Shown one piece after another: positions 58,565 through 64,000 of a stretch of DNA of 64,000 bases. The position numbers and the translations under genes were made by a program. How positions within the stretch are numbered: position 1 is the stretch's first letter; every line of letters starts with the position of its first letter. The DNA is from Heliocidaris erythrogramma (Eukaryota > Echinodermata > Echinoidea > Camarodonta > Echinometridae), in contig CM046868.1 of NCBI GenBank assembly GCA_025617745.1, forward strand, positions 15,938,615 through 16,002,614, written 5' to 3'. The notes below the pieces were generated by a model, which saw only the letters and a program-made list of their open reading frames with translations, had not been told where the DNA came from and ran no database searches.

Positions 58565-59031
58565 TTGTGGATTCTTCGCTGTGAATCCCTGAAAGAACGC
58601 CACAAGATGGTGCAAAGACTCTGTTTCCGCCGTACGCACACCTACAACACAACGTCCAACAAGGTCAAAATTGTCAAGACACCAGGTGGTCGCCTTGTCT
58701 ACCACTACCGTAATGAAGAAGCCTTCACCAGCCAGGTGTGGTGATTCTGGTGTGAAGCTCAAAGGAGTTCAAGCTGCCCGCCCCAAGAAGCTCATGCATG
58801 GCTCTGTCTAAGCCCAAGAAGAAGGTCTCCATGGCATATGGAGGATGTCTTTGTGCCAAGGCTGTCAAGAGGATCGTCCGTGCTTTCTTGATTGAGGAGC
58901 AGAAGATCGTGCATAGAGTACTCAAGGCCTCCCAGGGAAAGAAGAAATAGACGCCTAGCTTATCACGAGGGATGGGATACATTACTGTCAATAGTCTGTA
59001 CAAATAAATTGTGGGCACCAGCAAAAAAAAA

Positions 59032-59035
<4 letters not shown>
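58565..59035 (+). pseudogene. RPL34: RPL34 processed pseudogene
   Basis: ATG at 58607 opens [20 protein letters not shown] and continues through [14 protein letters not shown]; then a frameshift, [15 protein letters not shown], another frameshift, and [20 protein letters not shown] to [17 protein letters not shown] and GKKK-stop at 58948-58950. AATAAA at 59003-59008 is followed by a 13-base A tract (59023-59035). No introns, poly(A) tail and disabling frameshifts mark a retrocopy of ribosomal protein eL34. The sequence before the ATG may be retained 5' UTR. Confidence 0.92.

Positions 59036-59066
<31 letters not shown>
59036..59066. repeat. TA microsatellite
   Basis: About 15 TA units directly after the RPL34 poly(A) tail, possibly grown from the insertion site. 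Confidence 0.9.
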
Positions 59067-59068
<2 letters not shown>

Positions 59069-60449
59069 GGTATGAAAATCAGAGATAGACCGTGGTCTAC
59101 TTCAATCTGCTTTTCAATTCAGCGAGTGATTTACGCGGATGATGTACATGTCTCAATGAAACATCCCGGGGGGGGGGGGGGTGGTCATCAAGATCGATTC
59201 GGATGGATTCAGGAGCCCCATAAACTTTTCTGCCTTTTATTTGTGAAAATTCGGCTCCTTTGGAAGTTTGATTTATGTAAACATTCCATTACTTTCTAAA
59301 TTGAACTCTCAATAGGTTTTTTTTTAATTCTATTTTTATTTATTTATTTATTTATTAAATATGGGGGGGGGTGAAGGGGTGAAGGGCAGGAACATAACTG
59401 TTAGATGAAGGGGAGGGGGGATGGGGTAGTAGGGAAAAGTCAATCCGTCGATCCTCCCAAGACCCATATAAGGGGGCAATAATCCCCCTGAAAAAGAACA
59501 TGACAATAAATTCATTTTTTCTCACTTTTGTATCTTTCACACGGGACGTACCGCTATAATTATGCATGTTATGTTTTCATGGCCTTAATTTCTCTTGAGT
59601 ATTAAACTACAGATCAAATCGCTCCCTCTAGCTCTACACTGCAAAAACCAGGGTGTTAAATTCAACACCATGGGTGTCAAAAGTTATTCTTTCCCGGTAT
59701 CTATATCATGCAACACCGAAAGATTAAAAGAACACCTAGTTTCGGATTAAATCAAAATTAACACCCAGAATGGTGTTGAATATTCAACACCAATGATCAA
59801 CACCACTGGTGTTATTTAAACACCAATATTGTACACCATCCATGGTATTAAAAATAATTTACACCAATAATTTACACCATAGCTGGTGTCAGATTAACAC
59901 CATGTCCTATATCATCTTGGTGTTATGTTACACCATGGGTGTTAAAATGGATTTAAATGACACCAAGTTTTGGAATAAACCAAACACCCTCAGTGGTGTT
60001 AATTGTACATTCTACACCTGCACAGGTGTTGAATGTTGCATTAAAAGCAGTACACATTTTGCACTTAGGAGGTTGGGGTATGGGCACAGACACTAATAAA
60101 GCAAACAAACATAATGATGTTAAAATGCATGAAAAGTAGTTTATTTCATGTTAACCTTTCAAACAATACATAGCCAAGGGACTGGCTATTAACACAATAA
60201 ATTTTGCTCTAGTTACAACATCTTTGTACCATAAAAAAAGTGAAGTGTGCAGGAGTATTCAATGAAACCCAAGTCATATATAGCTCCCGGCTACCATACA
60301 GCAAGTTGAAATTGCCATATTTTGTCAATTAACTGTAGTGGTCATTCACTGTCACCATAAGGTTGTCGGGATCCATATGTGACTTCTGCTTTACAAAAGT
60401 ACTTTTCACACAATATAACAAACTATTTTACTTTAGATCTAAAAAAAAA

Positions 60450-61115
60450 CAAGAGCCCCAGGGGGCACGACGCTCACCTGATGTGGATCAATTCACATCT
60501 GGTGCATGTTCTCTCTAGCACCACCAGGAGATATGTTATAAATTGAAACAACTAGGTGGATGTACATGAGATGATGTTAGAAATTAACATAATTCCCCCC
60601 CCCCCCCACCCCCCATGGTCTACTTTGGATCCCCTACCCCTAAGGATGATTCCTACCAAGTTTGGTTGAATTCCGATCATGTGTTTGGGAGAGAATCAGA
60701 ATGAACATTTTGCCTGGCAGTGCCCCCCCCCTCCAGTATGTTACCCCCACAGGGCCCCTATAGGGCCACCCAGAGAAATTTCATGAACAACATTTTATTC
60801 TTCATCTATAGAGGTATCTCCATACACAATACCAAGTCTGAGCTATGCCTGGTTCTGGAGAAGAAGATGTTTGAAATTTACATAGCTTTTACAATTGGGG
60901 GCCCTGCCCCTGGGCCCCCCTGGGGGCCACATGTACCATTTTAGCAAGTTTGGGTCCCCTACCCCTAAGGATGATTCCTACCAAGTATGGTTGAATTCCG
61001 ATCATGGGTTTTGGAGAAGAAGATGAAAATGTAAAAAGTTAACGGACGACGCACGACGGACGACGGACAAATTTCCATCGCAATAGCTCACTCGAGCCTT
61101 AGGCTCAGGTGAGCT
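60450..61115 (+). mobile_element. Helentron/pearl-like repeat, copy 2 (nested)
   Basis: Same ends as 636-1155 (CAAGAGCCCC...GGCTCAGGTGAGCT). Contains two versions of the TTGGATCCCCTACCCCTAAGG-like segment where copy 1 has one. Inserted inside the CACTA-like element, so younger than it. Confidence 0.5.
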
Positions 61116-61548
61116 AAAAACAGGTTTGAAAATTAGTTTGGTTTGGCTGAAGTGTTGATGTGTTCTTGTCTAGCAAAACACCATGCAATGACAACATTCA
61201 ACTTATTATTTTTCTTTTGCAAATAACATGTAATAACAAAACTAAAGTAAAGAACAGACACATCATCACAAACCGTCTGTCATTGCATGGTAATTCTTTG
61301 TTTACCATGTACACAAAATCTAATCACACACCTTAGAACAGCCAAGTCTCAATATTCACTTCTGGAAAGATAATTAGCACAATCAATATGGCTTATAATC
61401 TATTAACACAATTCTCACACACTGCAGTTTAACTACTGCATGGCATGTAATAACGAAAATAATACCTGTATAGACATATCCTCGCAAAAACTTGTAGCTT
61501 ATTGTATTTCATCGCATGGTAATTTCTTGTTTACCATGTACACAAAAT

Positions 61549-62070
61549 CTACTTAAAGATCACACACCTTGGAACAACAAAGTCCCAATAGTCACCTTTT
61601 GAGAGATTACTTAGCACATCTAATGGTTTATAATCCAGTAACTCATTTTGTGCTTGGATAGCATAACAAGAAGGCTCTTTGGTCTGTACTGCATAGGCAT
61701 GGTAATGTTCATGGTAAAATACCGTTTCCAATACCAGCAACACAAAGTATACTCGCTTCTGGTACACTATACAAAGTTGTATTTTACCAAATATTGGCAA
61801 GTCAGCCATATCAAGGCAGAGGACTAATGATGGCTGGTAGGAAGTTCCATTTATTTTTACCCAGTTGGCATCATAAACCTCTGTGTCATGTCCTAGTCTC
61901 GGCGATGAAGAGTAGGAGAGATGAGGCGTCTCGACGTTCCGGGCAGGTTGACTGCCCGTCATCAGGGCCTCATTTCCAATACCCCAACAGTCCTTATCAG
62001 GACTAACACATGGTGAACCGTAAACCTTCTCCACGTTATCTATTCCACCATGGAAACCTTCAAAGATCAT
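61549..62070 (-). CDS. CACTA-like element protein, C-terminal part
   Basis: 173 codons, probably the end of a longer spliced protein. Visible blocks are ANWVKINGTSYQPSLVLCLD, LPIFGKIQLCIVYQKRVYFV, FYHEHYHAYAVQT and LDYKPLDVLSN. In my recollection, the order W-NG-Y, P-FG-I, V-FV, H-HAY, DY/H-PL recurs in uncharacterised animal proteins tied to EnSpm-like elements; I could not check this. No catalytic residues are visible. Its position and orientation inside inverted ends suggest it belongs to the element. Confidence 0.5.
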   Translation of the reverse strand: MIFEGFHGGIDNVEKVYGSPCVSPDKDCWGIGNEALMTGSQPARNVETPHLSYSSSPRLGHDTEVYDANWVKINGTSYQPSLVLCLDMADLPIFGKIQLCIVYQKRVYFVLLVLETVFYHEHYHAYAVQTKEPSCYAIQAQNELLDYKPLDVLSNLSKGDYWDFVVPRCVIFK

Positions 62071-63289
62071 ATGTTTGAAATTGTTAGAGTTGCATGTATC
62101 TTGAAGTCATACGAGTAGTTCAATTAATACCTTCTTGAAATAACATAACTGGCATGAATGCATGTATTCAACAAACAATGCATATACAAAATCTTCCTTC
62201 AAATACAACATAGGCCTATATATGGTGAACTACAGGACTACAGGAGGAAGGACATTACAAATACGTGATGTAGTTTGCTCCCATACCAATTACCAAGCAA
62301 CATTCAATAAATGTTTCACCTTTACAAAAAAGCAAGTCAGTCAAGCATGGAATGTATTCCACAACTGCCTCAACTAAACTAAAGAATGCAGAGTACATTG
62401 TATCGCTACATCTCAGGACAGGAGGTAAAAATTCTGATCCCCGACACATGGATATGCGTGACGGGTTTCTTTCTTTTTCTACCAATCAACATTATAAAAC
62501 AAAATCACGTGACGACCTAATCAACACCAAGAACAAAACAACCCCAGATAAATTAACACCAGATTATGGTCTTCGCATGTTTTAAATTTGAATGGTGTTA
62601 AATGAACACCATCGAGAGTACATGCCTCAATTATTCAACACCAAGGGTGTTGTTTTATTTTAATTCTCCACTGGTGTATGAATTTTAACACCCTGGTTTT
62701 TGCAGTGTATGCATGGATATACCCACTGGCGTAGACAGGGGGCACATGGGGCCATGGCCCCTCCTATTCAGCAACGAAAAAAAGCATAACTAAAAAGCAG
62801 TCCGGACGTTGAAATAACCCCTAAAAAAAAGTGCTCCGAGCCAAATTTTCTATAAAACGTCAGAGCTTTCGCGCTTCGCGCGGAAAATCCCCCCCTCCCT
62901 GCACCCACCCCCTGGGGACCGTCTGCCCCCACCCTATTGAAAAAATCCTGGCTACGCCTGTGGATATACTATGGATATACTATTATACATCTACCCATGC
63001 TGTATGTGTGAGAATCCCGCCCTGGTGTAAATGAGATCGTGTGTCATCCACAGGCCACAGGGCCGACGTAACATAAATAAAATCATTATTAAGTCATTCA
63101 TAAAGTAAAACAACCGTCATTTAGTCTTCATCAAGAGGGAAATGTGTTTTCTTCAGAACTCATCTAAGATTTGAATAAATAACACATATTAATATGTTGT
63201 AAATACTTCTTGGTAAAAAAGAACCACTTTACCCGACTTTTCTTTTTATTCACTCGATTATTGTGACAAATATACGGTACGATGATTAA

Positions 63290-64000
63290 TCGATTCATGA
63301 TGTAGCTAACAGAAAAACACGATTTAAGATTGTGCAGACAGTTGTTTTTTCTTTTGTATTGTTAAATCATAGATAATTTCCACAAATATCAGCATTTTGT
63401 GGGACAGTTTCCATAGCAACAGCCTTTTTTTTACACGCCTATGACTTCAAATGACTCAGATTGTGGTTGAAATCAGTGGGGCAGCTTGAAATACATATAT
63501 TATAATCCTTACCATATATTTTATGCTGTTAAATGACAAATATACGGTATTTTCTAAATTCCAGTATTTTGTTATGTGTTACCATGGTTACGGCCCTAGT
63601 GGCCACGCCCACCACCACCACCACCAAATTATGATAGCTGAGGTCATAACTAATATAAAAACATTTTATCAAAGACTGTGCAGACACCTATTTTTTCTAT
63701 TTTGTAATGGTTAGTTATAGATTTTTTCACAAATAACAGCTTTTTGTTGGACTGTGTGTGTGTGTGTGTGTAATTGGGTTTTTACAGACGTGTATCAATC
63801 AGATATGATTATTTAACGTCTGGGACCGACCTTTAACGTCACCATCCGAAAGACGTGACTCAGTCTCGAACCTGGGTCCGCTGAAGCAGTTTATAACTTC
63901 CACATTTAGCTGGATTACAGGCGCACGCCACAACGCCCAGTTTCCACAGCAACGGCCTTTTTTGATACTGGCTCAGATTGTGATTGCAATCAGGCAGCTT
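63290..64000 (+). repeat. diverged tandem duplication at the right edge
   Basis: Unit 1 (about 63320-63490) carries GATTGTGCAGACAGTTG, CACAAATATCAGCATTTTGT, GTTTCCATAGCAACAGCC and ACTCAGATTGTGGTTGAAAT. Unit 2 (about 63670-64000) repeats these in order but holds a SINE between the second and third blocks. A partial unit lies near 63537-63600. Confidence 0.75.
63752..63940 (-). mobile_element. SINE with 7SL-like head, copy 4 (full)
   Basis: Minus strand: CTGGGCGTTGTGGCGTGCGC, CTGTAATCCAGCTA, then GGTTCGAGACTGAGTCACG, CCCAATTACA and a CA run. About 189 bp. The surrounding tandem unit supplies an unoccupied relative of the site. Confidence 0.85.

Larger units (their letters stand above)
59637..62707. 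mobile_element. CACTA/EnSpm-like element (3,071 bp)
   Basis: Ends are CACTGCAAAAACCAGGGTGT and its complement ACACCCTGGTTTTTGCAGTG, with TA on both outer sides. Over twenty AACACC or GGTGTT words crowd the left 390 bp and more occur in the right 190 bp, like the subterminal transposase-binding repeats of CACTA elements. It carries one conserved-looking ORF (61549-62070) and a nested Helentron-like repeat. CACTG ends also occur in Chapaev-type elements, which have 4-bp targets; the 2-bp TA fits CACTA better. Confidence 0.7.

Overview
This is a window of animal nuclear DNA: AT-rich, intron-rich and dense in mobile elements. It most resembles an echinoderm (sea-urchin-like) genome. The grounds are metazoan gene structures with short GT-AG exons, an ABRAXAS1 orthologue, Kolobok-type TTAA elements, Penelope-like elements and frequent ACATGTA words. 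The species assignment is inference; another invertebrate deuterostome is possible.

Two host genes, both on the minus strand, organise most of the window. (1) 3271-21135 carries the first 16 coding exons of insulin-degrading enzyme (IDE, M16 zinc metallopeptidase). They run from a predicted mitochondrial-leader exon through the zinc site and exosite to about residue 657; the C-terminal third lies beyond the left edge. (2) 26798-53682 carries a complete nine-exon ABRAXAS1 (BRCA1-A complex scaffold): an MPN-like domain, a coiled coil and a C-terminal SPTF motif, 452 residues in all. Every exon junction used in the two models is GT-AG with matching phase. No other intact host gene was recognised. 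An RPL34 processed pseudogene lies at 58.6-59.0 kb.

The rest is mobile and repetitive DNA. The IDE introns hold TTAA-flanked Kolobok-like MITEs, palindromic MITEs, a hAT MITE with an 8-bp target duplication, a 650-bp hairpin, and three places where part of an IDE exon has been tandemly duplicated into the adjoining intron. The 21-26.8 kb intergenic stretch holds MITEs, a palindromic word cluster and an RTE-like 3' end. The ABRAXAS1 introns hold non-LTR fragments, minisatellites, a 161-bp array, an 881-bp-offset duplication with a templated filler, a Penelope-like element split by a TTAA element, and (44.6-53.4 kb) a nested mosaic of an unrecognised repeat family. To the right of ABRAXAS1 are a second Penelope-like element, a 1.3-kb MULE-like element with 9-bp target duplications, the RPL34 pseudogene and a 3.07-kb CACTA-like element with arrays of AACACC/GGTGTT.

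The candidates most worth following up are a SINE family whose 5' head resembles 7SL RNA (copies at 6.3, 39.9, 40.8 and 63.8 kb), the mosaic family in ABRAXAS1 intron 1 with short conserved exon-like pieces, the template-switch-like duplication at 39.7-41.3 kb, and the long hairpin in IDE intron 1.
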